Positions 33,572 through 44,191 of a DNA stretch of 64,000 bases are shown here, piece after piece (position 1 is the first letter of the stretch; every line of letters starts with the position of its first letter). The notes beneath the pieces are model-generated. The model was not told where the DNA came from and ran no database searches. It worked only from the letters and a program-made list of their open reading frames with translations. Source of the DNA: Xiphophorus maculatus (Eukaryota; Chordata; Actinopteri; Cyprinodontiformes; Poeciliidae); contig NC_036451.1 in assembly GCF_002775205.1 (NCBI RefSeq), positions 24,299,139 through 24,363,138 on the forward strand. The letters run 5' to 3'. Made by a program: the position numbers and the translations under genes.

Positions 33572-34300
33572 ATGATCTACCTGGCTCACACAGCTCACCG
33601 CCAGTTCCTGGGTTTTGTGTTGGGCTTCCTGGCCTGGCTCTTCATCGTGACGACCACCGGCATCAACGAGTGGCGGCTCTGGTACGTGGACGACGTGTCC
33701 GTCGTCACGTCGGGCGTGGCCTGGGTGGGGATCTGGAGGGCGTGCTTTTACAGCCACGTCCTCCCAGAGGCCGAGTACTGTCGCAGCATCGGCGTCTCGG
33801 ACAGCTTCGCCCCTGCCGAGATCCCCTCGGCTCAGGTCCTGATGATGCTGGCGGTGATCACCGGCCTGCTGGGGAACGTCAGCGCGGCGGTGGCCGTGAG
33901 GTTCGCCTACTTCTCGGTGGAAGACCGCAGGAACATGAGGCTGAGCTTCGCGATGGCCGGGGCTCTGTACTCGGTCACGGCGGTGTTGTCCTTGGTGCCT
34001 CTGGTGTGGAACATGACCGCCGTTCTGAACAACAGCACCATAGACTTTCCTCCGGAGTTCAACCTGCCTGTTGCTCCGGTCCGGCAGAGTGTGGGAGCAG
34101 CCATCGGGATGGGAATGCTTGCTTCCATCCTGATGCTTATAAGCGGAGTGATTTTCTTCTGCTACAGGCATTCATCGCAAACCGCGGACCCGCTCAACGG
34201 CCACTGGACGGTACCAACACTGCCGAAGAAGTCTGAGCTGCCCAGCGGTGACCGTCAAGCGATGGATAACCCGGGGTTCTACAGTGAAGAAAGATTGTGA
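33572..34300 (+). CDS. cldn34: Claudin-34-like tight-junction membrane protein
   Basis: This single-exon frame encodes a four-pass claudin of 242 residues; claudins polymerise into tight-junction strands and set paracellular permeability. Transmembrane segments are predicted near residues 11-28, 90-112, 128-150 and 178-203. The first extracellular loop carries the claudin signature W34 - G53-I-W55 - C58 - C70. The segment EWRLWYVDD ... WVGIWRACFYSHV closely matches human CLDN34 (EWRVWYMDN ... CVGIWRVCIYHHV), and the gene lies between SHROOM2 and WWC3 as in human. The start at 33572 is chosen because the upstream extension to 33446 precedes TM1, resembles no claudin, and crosses a likely splice acceptor (tgtttagcag at about 33505), suggesting a non-coding first exon upstream. 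The tail ends EERL and lacks the usual YV PDZ ligand. The frame on the opposite strand is a shadow. Confidence 0.9.
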   Translation: MIYLAHTAHRQFLGFVLGFLAWLFIVTTTGINEWRLWYVDDVSVVTSGVAWVGIWRACFYSHVLPEAEYCRSIGVSDSFAPAEIPSAQVLMMLAVITGLLGNVSAAVAVRFAYFSVEDRRNMRLSFAMAGALYSVTAVLSLVPLVWNMTAVLNNSTIDFPPEFNLPVAPVRQSVGAAIGMGMLASILMLISGVIFFCYRHSSQTADPLNGHWTVPTLPKKSELPSGDRQAMDNPGFYSEERL

Positions 34301-34960
34301 TGGTTCTACATATTTTTCCTGCATTAACAAAAGCGTATATTTTGAGAACGTTTCCGAACTACAAAGCAACCACATGTTGCTTTGTAGCCCGTATGTTAAA
34401 GATCAAAACATTCCTCCGGAATGGCAGGTACTGCAAAAACTCAACAAAGACGACAGCAGAAATCACCCTGATGAACGTCATCTCCTGTGCTACATACTCT
34501 GTGTGACAGGAATCCAAATCAATATAACCATCAATAACTAGATTATTCAATGTTTTTGTAGGAGACAATATTTTAAATGTTATCTCCGTCTAAGTTGACA
34601 TGGCCGTCTCGTCTCCAGTGGTCTTTCACAAATGCCACCTGACCCTGATTTGTCAAGCTAGTGGCTCCTGAAGACCAGTAACGGTCTGCTGGTGTCTGGA
34701 ACCAGACTGGTTGGAGAGGATACTCTGAACCCTGGAAGGACACAGACGAGACCTCTGTGAACCCGATTCATCTCTAAAGTACATCCTGCATGCAACGTCT
34801 GGCAGAAATATTCTCAGACTTTTAACCTTTATAGATTTTTTTTTTACTCTAAAACCACAAACGTCAGTGTAATGTCTTGCTACTGTATCTGACAGCATGA
34901 ACGCTTAGTGTTCCAATAAGTTCTCAGAGGTGTTTTTAGGGAACAAATCCTGGAAGATCT

Positions 34961-34966
34961 AATAAA
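34961..34966 (+). other. Candidate cldn34 poly(A) signal AATAAA
   Basis: The first canonical hexamer downstream of the cldn34 stop, about 660 nt away and in the sense orientation. Another AATAAA is at 35390-35395. Confidence 0.4.
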
Positions 34967-35653
34967 TTTGGCAAAAAGACTTTTTGAGATTGTTGCGGAT
35001 CCTCTGGCACTGAACAAAAATCAGCCACATTTACAATGTAATTGTACAGATCGAAGCATTTTGACATCTTAAAACAGCCAAAACACCTGCAACACAATCA
35101 AACAATCAATTTAATTACAAGGTATTTTTCCTACACAACAGCAACACAAAGGGATTTCCACAGGGCGATATTTGGAGGTTGTAGAAAACAAACAAAAAAA
35201 CAAACAAATAACGAGCTCGTCAAGGCTAAGCATAAAAAAAAAAAAGAGATGATAGCTAACAGAGGTAAGACTGAGGAAACAACCATGGTAGCTATGGTGA
35301 CACGTTTAACATAGACATTAAAATGATCAATCTAGATTCGTAAGTTCAGATAAAAGTGATAAAACCAACATCACAAATGGCAATATAGGAATAAAACAGT
35401 GAGAATCAACGGAGAAAGTAGAAAAAGATTCAAAAAACAAAATATGTACATGAAAATCTACATCTAATTCAAATAACTGATGTAGCGCTTCTTTCATCGC
35501 AACAGTAAAACAAAATATGTTGGCAAAAACAGTTGCATCTTGTTCGGAATATATTTATTACAGGTTTTTCTAACACAATTTATTCTTTTCCTTCCGCTTC
35601 ACAAGGCTCCTCAACTCCTGCTGGTCTATCATTTAAAATAAAAATACTTTAGA

Positions 35654-36115
35654 TTAAAGGGGCAGTACTCTATAAAATGGACTTTTTGAGCTTTAACATC
35701 GTGCTATAATTTGATCCCCTCGTCAAAAACATACCTGAGGCGTCGCCTTGAGAAATGATTTAATTTCCCGTGGCAACCACTCACCTGCGCAAAAACGCCT
35801 GGGTGGACCTAGCCCCGCCTTCCAGACCCGGCGGTTGACGGGCCTCTGATCTTCCACCTCCTCTCCCCTCCCCCACTGAGCTCCTTCAGACTAGCCAGCA
35901 GCAATTAGCTCACTTATTGACTTCTCACTGGAACGCTGTAAAAACTCTGTTAAAAGGGTTAAAGTTTCAGAAGGAGCAGGAGTTTCTCAAAGAGACAGAG
36001 ACCCAATTTCAATTAAGTCATATTTGATGTATAGATATAGTAATTTTAAAACTGAAGGCAACAAAGTGATTGTGCTATAAAATGGCGCTGTGTGCGTGGA
36101 AAATACATAATAACT
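35654..36115. mobile_element. TTAA-type element, right end eroded
   Basis: It begins TTAAAGGGGCAGTACTCTAT and resembles, in degenerate inverted form, sequence near 36080-36115 (GTGGAAAATACATAATAACT). The left end is related to that of the complete element at 37647-38164. The right terminus is not clear. Confidence 0.5.
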
Positions 36116-36183
36116 GAGGAGCTGGAGGATCATCCGACCTCTGATGATCGCTGCTGGCCTTCATAAATAAGGTGTTTCAATTT

Positions 36184-36513
36184 TTAAATAAATAAATAAA
36201 TAAACAACAATAAACGAGCCAGAATAACTGACTTTAATGTGTAAATAAAGGATACACGAGACATCATGTGTTGCTGGTTACGGCTGGGCTGAAGAAGGTC
36301 TCGGTGGGATTCTTCTCCTCTGATGGTCAGAAACTTGATTTCCGCTCCGTTGCCGCGCAGCGCCCCCAGCAGGCGGCCAGCCTTCTGGGCCCGTGACGAC
36401 AGATCGGTGTCATCACAGCTCGGGCCGGTGGAGGGAGGCCGAGGTGTGGGGCTTCTGTCGGGCCTCCATGTGAGGACGGGTATCAGCGAGTCAGGTTGAC
36501 CGGGGGGCCTCGC
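36184..36513 (-). other. GC-rich minus-strand open frame, unrecognised
   Basis: A frame open for 109 codons on the minus strand ends with taa at 36184-36186. The central part (about 36285-36430) has strongly GC-biased third positions and reads CDDTDLSSRAQKAGRLLGAL, RGNGAEIKFLTIRGEESHRD and LLQPSRNQQ, like a real protein. It has no early methionine, so it would have to be a downstream exon or a gene remnant. The last part is AT-rich and looks non-coding. I do not recognise the protein. Confidence 0.3.
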
Positions 36514-36612
36514 TCACGTGACCCGTCGTAGGACGAGAGCAGGCATGCGAGTACGCAGGGGGGGCCCCGCCTTACTGGGGGGGAGAGATTGTTGCAAGGC
36601 AAGGCTTTTTTT

Positions 36613-36614
<2 letters not shown>

Positions 36615-36658
<44 letters not shown>

Positions 36659-36659
36659 A
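36615..36659. repeat. (CT)n microsatellite
   Basis: A run of about 20 CT units with one interruption. Confidence 0.95.
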
Positions 36660-36878
36660 CAAACACACACGCAGGTCCAGCCGCTTGCTGCACCTCTCTG
36701 GAGGAGGAAAAACAAAAGCTCCTCTTCTTGACTTCACTTCGTTAGAACTCGGCTGCCTTTAAAAATCACGACGCGGATTACAGCTGTGAGGCATTTACGT
36801 TAACATAATGGGTCAAGAACATTCCGGTACACTAAAGAGTTGTTCATCAAATCCTATAGCTCCCTCTCCCTGCGATCA

Positions 36879-36904
36879 ACACACACACACACACACACAC
36901 ACAC
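36879..36904. repeat. (AC)n microsatellite
   Basis: Thirteen uninterrupted AC units. Confidence 0.95.
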
Positions 36905-37646
36905 CTGCAGATAACGCTTGACAAACACATAACCAGGCCCGGTTATCTAATCTGTCTCGCTTAGTCGTCAAATTCATCGGCTAGAAATCATTGCCAGAAC
37001 ACTAAAAAAAAAAAAAACACACAACTCTGATGACTGGTGCAGATGTTTCCAGTGTTTGTTTGTTTGTTTCCCGTAAGCCAACTGACTGGATGACAGTTTT
37101 GCTGGGATGTTGGCCTTTTCCTGCGGTAAACTAAGATGAAGAGACATAGAGATATAACTCACGGCGCAGGAGCAGCTGATCTCTATGTTTCTATGTTGGT
37201 CAGAGATCAGTGATAACAGATCATAACATGTATGATTTGTTGCAGTGGTGGAGCGTATGTAGCACTATTTTATTATTATTATTTTTTTAAGCTTTTAAAT
37301 GTTTTACATTAGCAGGTCTGACTGAAGATCGACCGTCCTGTCAGATCTGTCGCTACAGAAAGAGCAGATGAAAAGTTCAAATCTGTAAGCGTAATAAAAA
37401 AATAAAAAAAATCTCCTACTGGGGAAAAACTCCATTGATTATGTATATAAAAAAAAAGATTTTTCTGAACTTTTTCTGCAAGTACATTATTTTTATCCAG
37501 CATTTTTCACCAGAAAATGTATCTAAAAATCTTACAAACTGTTTCCCTTGATCTAGGGGAAAATAACTTTTGACTTTACTTTCATTTATAAGAATAATAT
37601 TTGGCTCACTCTTTCATGATTATTAGTATGCCTTACCTTCACTATT

Positions 37647-38164
37647 TTAAACGGGCAGTATTGTGTATTTGCCATTTCTAGCACAATCATTGTTACCGTC
37701 AGTTTTTAAAAATGCTGTATACATCAAACATGACATAAAAGAAATGCAACATCGCAATTTAGCGTCTTGAATTTGGGCCTCCGTCTCTCTAAGAAGCTCC
37801 TGCTCTTTCTGAAACTTCACCTCCAACACCTCATCACAACATTTGTCCAAAGTCCCATTTACAAACAACGTTTCACTGAGAAGTAGCCGCCATAACGAGT
37901 TCACCAGGTGCGCAGTTTCACCAGGTGTTTGCTAATTGCTAACAGCTAGCAATTAGCAGGGTGCTAGCAAGGAGCTGCGTTGAAAATGGGCGCTTGGTGA
38001 GGCCTGTGCTGTTGCTTCCTGAATGGTTGCCACGGGAGATTAAAGGATTTCCCCAGACATGCATGAAAGTATCAAAGCAACACTCCAGGAGAATGACATT
38101 ATCACATGATGTAAAGCTTTTTTTTTTTTTTTTAAGTGGATTTTATGTAATACTGCACCCTTAA
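37647..38164. mobile_element. TTAA-flanked MITE carrying a short minus-strand frame
   Basis: TTAA (37647-37650 and 38161-38164) borders inverted ends: ACGGGCAGTATTGTGTATTT on the left and, on the complement, GGGTGCAGTATTACATAAAA. This fits a piggyBac-like insertion. A minus-strand frame of 85 codons (37647-37904) includes FQKEQELLRETEAQIQDAK, a helix-like stretch; whether it is captured coding sequence or chance is unknown. Confidence 0.75.
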
Positions 38165-39210
38165 GGGAACTAATTTGTCGGCGACAATGTAAGCCTAAAC
38201 ATTGTTTTAAAAAAATTGTAGTACAGATTCTGGAACCATCTTTAAAACGTGGTTCAGTTTAAACAGCTTTCTTTGTTGTGTCATTAAACTGCGTTCCACG
38301 ATTTAATAGTTTTTTGTTGTCTAGGATTTTTTTTTTTTCGAAACAGATAAAATATAGATATGTATAATTGAAATGCAATAAGTTAATTTCCAGGTCTTAA
38401 TACAAAAGACGATGTCTAACATTGGGAATGTTTTGACCTGGGCTGTGGCTCAGCTAGTCAATTCCCCAGCCTGCTAATTATAAGCAGTGTATGACAACTG
38501 TTTGTTTATCAAGCCCTCAGACTAACTTTGTTTGTTTGAATTCGGATGTATTTAGACATAATCTGTCAAGACGCTGGCATATCATTTCCTTTTTGTTGTG
38601 TCGCTGCCCAGACTCACAGGAGCTAGAAACATACTGCAATCCACAGGAGAGTCTCCACAATTGATTTTGGACCCTTCCTACAGCTAATGGCTTTCAAAAT
38701 GGTGGACTGGAGTCCTTCTCTGCAGTCCGTATAGTATGGAGGATCAAAACTGCCAAAATTAGAAACAAACGCCGAAATTAGCAGGCCAACAAAAGCCCTT
38801 TTATCTTTTCAGACGTTCCAAGTCGATGCTCTTTATTTGGAAAAGATTCTACCTGAAATGCCATGAAAAATATTGTTATTTTTGTCCCTGTAAATTCAGT
38901 TGGTGACATCAACATCCACTCCTGATTGGCTAATCACTCCCTCTTGGGGACTCCTCTTCTTTTCCGTCTGAGAGAAACGAGGGCGCGTTTCGTGTTGGTA
39001 AAGGAACAGACAGAACCAGAAAAGTAGCCAAACTAGACTTGGAACCAAGAATAATCTCCCCGTTTGGAAACCTGTTGCGCTAAATGTTTACAACTGACGA
39101 AATCTTTTTTTTTTCTTTCTAACTCATGCTTGTCAGTAATATGTAAACAAATACAAAGATTTAGACTGCATTGTTGGTAACTTGCAGAAATACATAAATA
39201 AGGCTCATCA

Positions 39211-39518
39211 CAGTGCAAACACATAAAATCTTTTGGTTTAGTTTATAGTGCAGATATCTTAGTACACTTGAAAAGAGGCAAAACTAAATTACACGTAACT
39301 TTTCAGCAAGAGATGGATGCTTATTTTAAATCAATAATTCCTGAATATGCAAAATATAATCTGCCTGTATAATAATAATCCACAGGCAGATTATTTCACT
39401 TACAGCTTGTACTTTTCCATCAATGTTCAGGAATTATTGACTTCCAGTACGCTTAGGACATTTTGAACTTGAAACTAGACCAAAAACACTTGGTCAGATT
39501 GTGTGTGTTTTTGCAGTG
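39211..39518. mobile_element. Palindromic MITE, second copy
   Basis: A 308-bp fold-back whose arms (ATATCTTAGTACACTTGAAA; complement of GAACTTGAAACTAGACC) match the interrupted copy at 23993-24942. It ends TTTTTGCAGTG at 39518. Confidence 0.6.
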
Positions 39519-40433
39519 CAGACGTTCTCGCCTCCTGCTCTGGGAGTCTCAACAGAACCACCGTCGGCGGGTCAGGAGTAGAGCCGGTCCCGTCTCGGGG
39601 GCCCCTCAGGAGACGTGCTCGTGTGACAACATCATTATCTCTTATTAACTTCATTCTGGAAGAGCTCGCTCCTCAGAAAGCACAACTGATAGAAAGGAAA
39701 GGTTCTCCGCAGCGTGTGACGCGTTATGCACCGCTGTACCTGTGTGCTTGCGAAGCCAATGCGGGCCCCGGCTCGGGACCGCGGTGAGCGGTGACACACT
39801 CTGACCCCTGGCAAATTTGTGTAATTATGTCAACGTGTGCTACATTCTTCGACCATTAAAGTATTCATTAAACACAGCTTAGCTCTGTGAGTCACCAGGA
39901 AATCTGATGGAATTAGCCTCAAGCTGTGTTTCCACCGCCGCAGACACACCTGGCGGCTGTTTTTAGTCCCTTCGGCCCTTCTGACCGGACCGGTCGTCTG
40001 AGGGTGGCTGTGGTTTGGCCGGTGCCTAAACCTGTGACATAACAGACCACAAACCAAGACACTGCTGCACACAGCCTCGGGTCTTTCAGCATTTTACCAA
40101 CACAAAATTAACCCTTTGGTGGTTCCTTTGTTTTGTATTTACCTTTTTTTTTGTAACAATTTGTTCAGTTTTTTTTTTTTTATCACAACTATATGCTTCA
40201 GATCATTAACTTAATTTTAATTACAGACAAAGGAAACCTGACTGCACATGTTTTTGCACAAGGATTTTATGCACGAGCAGAATGCTCACCTTTAGACCTG
40301 ATCCGTATCAGACGATGCAACTCACCAGAAAACCAGAGCGGACTCACAGAAAATGAGGTGCTAAGAAACGATCTGAGCTTCAGGATTAAGAATAACAGAC
40401 ATTAGCAAAAAGCCTAATAAAAGCCTTTAATAG

Positions 40434-40439
40434 TTTATT
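40434..40439 (-). other. Candidate poly(A) signal for the minus-strand claudin
   Basis: TTTATT on the plus strand reads AATAAA on the minus strand, about 300 nt after the claudin stop codon. Confidence 0.35.
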
Positions 40440-40741
40440 TTTCATTTTGAAAGTGATAAATGAAAGCCATCCAATAATACTAAAGCCTCTCTTTATAAAA
40501 AATATTCACTTGTACTAATCACAGCAGGTCATCTTGTAATGATTGTGCATGTGAGTGTTTAAAAGAGCTAAAACATTACAAATTAAAGCCTGTTTTTTTT
40601 GTTGTTGTTGTTGTTTTGTTTTTTTTTTGGCTGGATCAGCTATTACACATTATCTTGCATTTAATATATGAAAATCATTTATATCATTGGTGCAAAGCAG
40701 TTTGAAGTGCAGCTCTACAGGTGATCGTGTTGTTCTGTTCG

Positions 40742-41398
40742 TTAAACGTACTCGGAGCGTTTTCTGAGGTCACGGTCTCTCTTGGCGCGGCACCTCCTCT
40801 GTGGTGCAGGGTGGTGCTCCGCCTGGGAGCACCAGGTGGAGGTCACCATAATCAGCCCGGCCACCACGAGGAGGAACCCTGCTGCCCAGCCGCAGAACAG
40901 GGCGTCTCCGAACTCCCATCGAGGCACCACCTCGGGAACCTTCTCGTCAAAGAAATGCATCACAGCCAAATGGGCGACGTAGGACACGGGGACCAGACAG
41001 AGCACCCCGGACATCATCCCCAGCACCCCTCCGATGATGGTCAGAGTCCTCTTGGTTCGGTGGCCTTTGTAGTCTTTGCAGCTGTTGATCAGGTGGAGCC
41101 CGGGTACAGCGACCACGATTCCCAGCAGGCCCACGGCGAGGGCAGTGCACATCGAGATGCGGGCCAGTTTGAGGTCGCTGGAAAGACCCAGCAGGCTGTC
41201 GTAAGACCTGCACTCCATGCCGCCGATGTCCTGGACCACGCAGGTCTCCCACAGTCCCAAGCCGTAGCTCTCGGTGGGCAGTAGAGAGGTGGACTTGGTC
41301 AGCCACTGCGGCAGGATGGTGCTGCCCAGAGCACAGAGCCATGCCCCGACGTAGACCAGCAGCCCCAGCAGTTCCAAGATGCAGGCAGGTGAGTCCAT
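40742..41398 (-). CDS. Claudin of the claudin-22/24 type
   Basis: This intronless minus-strand gene encodes a 218-residue claudin, a four-pass tight-junction protein. The first loop has W32, G48-L-W50, C53 and C63, the claudin signature. TM1 is at about residues 8-28, and further hydrophobic segments lie near 75-98, 113-135 and 160-185. Two stretches match human CLDN22/CLDN24 closely: GLWETCVVQDIGGMEC (human GLWQTCVIQEEVGMQC) and VPRWEFGDALFCGWAAG (human VPRWEFGEALFLGWFAG). It ends EYV, a typical claudin PDZ ligand for ZO proteins. The start at 41398 (MDSPACILELLG) is preferred over an in-frame ATG at 41440, which adds 14 atypical residues. It converges with cldn34 and diverges from wwc3. Fish claudin names vary, so no symbol is given. 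The plus-strand frame here is a shadow. Confidence 0.88.
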   Translation of the reverse strand: MDSPACILELLGLLVYVGAWLCALGSTILPQWLTKSTSLLPTESYGLGLWETCVVQDIGGMECRSYDSLLGLSSDLKLARISMCTALAVGLLGIVVAVPGLHLINSCKDYKGHRTKRTLTIIGGVLGMMSGVLCLVPVSYVAHLAVMHFFDEKVPEVVPRWEFGDALFCGWAAGFLLVVAGLIMVTSTWCSQAEHHPAPQRRCRAKRDRDLRKRSEYV

Positions 41399-43748
41399 GC
41401 GTCTCCTTGCCTCTCCTGCCTCAACGTTCAAGAGATCCATGAGAGTTCCCCTTCACCGGCTGCGCCTGGGATGGAGAGGCCTCTCGGAGTCCGGTCAGGA
41501 CGGAGGCTGCTCAAAGCGCCTGGTAATTAGAGCTGACTGCTCTGGCTCAGGGCTCGGCGCTTGTTCACAAACACTTTCCACTCAGAAGAGCACACATCTT
41601 CTGATGCAGGAAGGAGAGGGGGCTTGTTTGGACCTCCCCCTTTGTTATCCTGCCACCATGCCAATGGGCAGCAGGAGCAGAGGCAGAGATGGCTTTGTTT
41701 AGATGAAACCATTGTCAAGCATTTCCCCAAGCTGCAAGCCACAGGAGAGGTCATTAGACGTAGACAAGATACCAATCTATGTTACAGCAGAAAAAAATAG
41801 ACTTCTTTCATGTCTGTTTTTGCATCCTGTGTGTTTTATCCTGAGATATGTCGATGCCAGAAGACAGAAAGCCAAGCAGTTTGTTCTGTACACGTAAGAA
41901 GCAACTATTTCCAGATGTAAAACTCTTTAAAATGGAACCAAGACATGCAAAATGGCACAGAATGAGAAAGAAACGTAGATAAATAGGCTTCCATACATTC
42001 AAGAATCAATATAGTGCAAGAGCAACAGAACTGGGTTGCAAATTCTGTCATGTTCATCAGTTTGGGCTAACTGCTTTTAGATTCGGTCTGCATGTGACTG
42101 AATGTGAAACAACAGAGCAGCTTATTGTCTCGTCTCTTACGAACACAGCAGAGCCTGTGGGAAACAATCGTAGGAGGCTGCAGATCAAAGCCGAGATGTG
42201 AGAAAATGTTTCCCGTTCTTAAGAACATTGTTCGAACCGCAAACAAAAAGGCAATAAAATCCCCAGCTGAGAGTTCTGATGTCCGGACAAAGACTCGGAC
42301 AGAACAATACCAAATCAATCTCCTCGTGGAAGAGAAAAAGGAAGCTTCTCTTTGTATTCAAACAGTGTGAGAGGGACGACTTCAGAAGAAACTTCCCATA
42401 CTGTTTGAAGTAAAAAAAAAAAAATTAAAAAAAAAAGATAAGGCAAAAAAAAAACCCTTCTTTGTTAATTTCTCTTCCTATTAAATTGCTTTGTTTGTTG
42501 TTGTTGCTGTAGCAGATACTTGTTAAAAAGTGACACCGCTGCAGTTCATTCATTCGGCCACATGAGGGCGGAAACACGAGCGATTTCTTCTGTTCCACTT
42601 CAGTGAAGGCCAAATACACTCAAACATCAGACTCTAAAACACACAGACAGAGCTACATTGGAAGGTGTTCGGGTTTGATTTTTCTGTTGTTATATTTAAG
42701 GTATGCAGGAAATGAACAAATAAATTCAGAGGCATAAGTGAACTTATTGTTGGAATTCAGGTCAGCCATTTTTGTTAACTATTGTAATATATGGAGACTT
42801 TACCCACCGACTGATGCATTTCACGTGTTTATTTCAGTTAGTTTTGATGACTTTGACTGACAGCTGTTCAAAACACCCCATTCTGCTTCTCTGAAAATTT
42901 GAATACAAATGGCAAAAAAAAAAAAACACATTTTTTTTAATACAAAAATGTTGACTTTAGGGGGGATAAAATTAGATATATTTATTGGGCCGTTATTTTA
43001 GGACGGTGACGATATGCACATAAACACGTTACATTACGTGAGCATGCTACATACACAAAACATATTTTTGACATTAATGGACCCCCAAATTTTTACCTTA
43101 CGTTTTTTTTCTCCTTTCTGTTTTCTGAGGAACTGAATTTTGCATTTCTTGCTTGAAACATATCACTGTGTGTGAAATTAATTTCCTCGGTGTCTGCAAA
43201 GAACTTTGTTTGAATTAAATTACTGAAACAAACTTTTTTATAATACTTTTATTTTTTGACTAGTATGGCAGAGAAACCGATACGCTTCCATTAAGATGCT
43301 ATTTGGATAGGAGACACGAGATGGCGCTGTTGTACCGCTTGCCGCCGCAATCACAGCAGCAAACTTAGTGGGAGGAGTCCGGGTGTTTAAATCAAAGTTT
43401 TTACATTAAATATATTTACTGTTTTATCTTAGATATAAAAAAAATTCATTTTTAAGCCGAACTAAAATGTGGTAGTGTCCTACTGACCAATACGTGGAAA
43501 GTTTTGCTTTAACTTGTTTTGTTACTTAGCGCTTCTTGGTGTGTTTTTATCTTCCACTGCTGTGGCGATAAAACTCTGAAGCGGCGCGACACTTTAAAGT
43601 GGCTTTAAATCCCCAGTCCGGGTGGTAGTAATTAGTCCTAATGAGAGCGCTGGTTCCCAGTCCGCTCCCATTGGACGGAGGAACTCGCTCAGTCGTACGT
43701 CCGAGCGTTTATGCAAATCCGCCCCCAAATATGGACAGACACGAAGGA

Positions 43749-43820
43749 ATGAAATATGGTGGAGAGGCGAACATGGAGGACCGCGCGGACGCCGCTGGAC
43801 CGTTTTTAGGGGGCCAGTAG
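43749..43820 (+). other. Possible upstream open reading frame in the wwc3 leader
   Basis: An ATG opens a 23-codon frame (MKYGGEANMEDRADAAG...) that closes with tag at 43820, before the main start at 44046. It matters only if transcription starts upstream of 43749, which the sequence cannot show. Confidence 0.25.
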
Positions 43821-43978
43821 CGGAAGAAAGTGGATGTTCCTCCCGCGGGACTGTTTCAGCGGAGGACCTCGGTGGAAACTCGCCGTTTTCGCGTTTCCTT
43901 TCCCCATCGCGTCGAGGTGGAGTCGCTTTTGTAATGCAGTGAAGACCGACGACTTTTCTTTTTTTTCTGGGGTATAAC

Positions 43979-44003
43979 AAAAAAAAAAAAAAAAAAAAAA
44001 AAG
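43979..44003. repeat. Poly(A) tract in the wwc3 leader
   Basis: An uninterrupted run of about 25 A residues sits 42 nt upstream of the wwc3 ATG, inside otherwise GC-rich sequence. Confidence 0.9.
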
Positions 44004-44045
44004 CAGGGCAAGGGGGGCTTCTGCCCGACTCGCCGTGTCGACGCT

Positions 44046-44191
44046 ATGCCGTGGGTCAGCGGCGGTAAGCGGAGGGAGAGCTCGGAGCTGCCGCTGCCCG
44101 CGGGCTGGGAGGAAGCCCGGGATTACGACGGGAGAGTGTTTTATATCGACCACAACACCCGGCAAACTTCGTGGATTGACCCCAGAGATAG
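44046..44191 (+). CDS. wwc3: wwc3 coding exon 1 (WW domain 1)
   Basis: The ATG at 44046 opens [20 protein letters not shown] and the complete first WW domain, ending in DPRDR split by the donor gtaggt. It is too short to stand out as a long open frame. The WW signature W21 - Y33 - W43 - P46 is intact. Confidence 0.95.

Larger units (their letters stand above)
41399..44045. promoter_or_regulatory. Shared upstream region between divergent claudin and wwc3
   Basis: The minus-strand claudin and wwc3 start 2.65 kb apart, head to head. The part nearest wwc3 (about 43560-44045) is CpG-rich, as expected for a housekeeping-type promoter and 5' leader. The middle holds AT-rich and repeat-like sequence. 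No TATA box or start site can be assigned with confidence. Confidence 0.5.

Noticed and set aside
33470..34171. 233-codon minus-strand frame
   Set aside because: It is antisense to cldn34, is rich in His/Arg/Gln as expected for a shadow of GC-rich coding sequence, and matches no family. The plus strand is clearly a claudin.
40721..41284. 187-codon plus-strand frame
   Set aside because: Antisense shadow of the minus-strand claudin, whose transmembrane pattern and signature residues are unambiguous.
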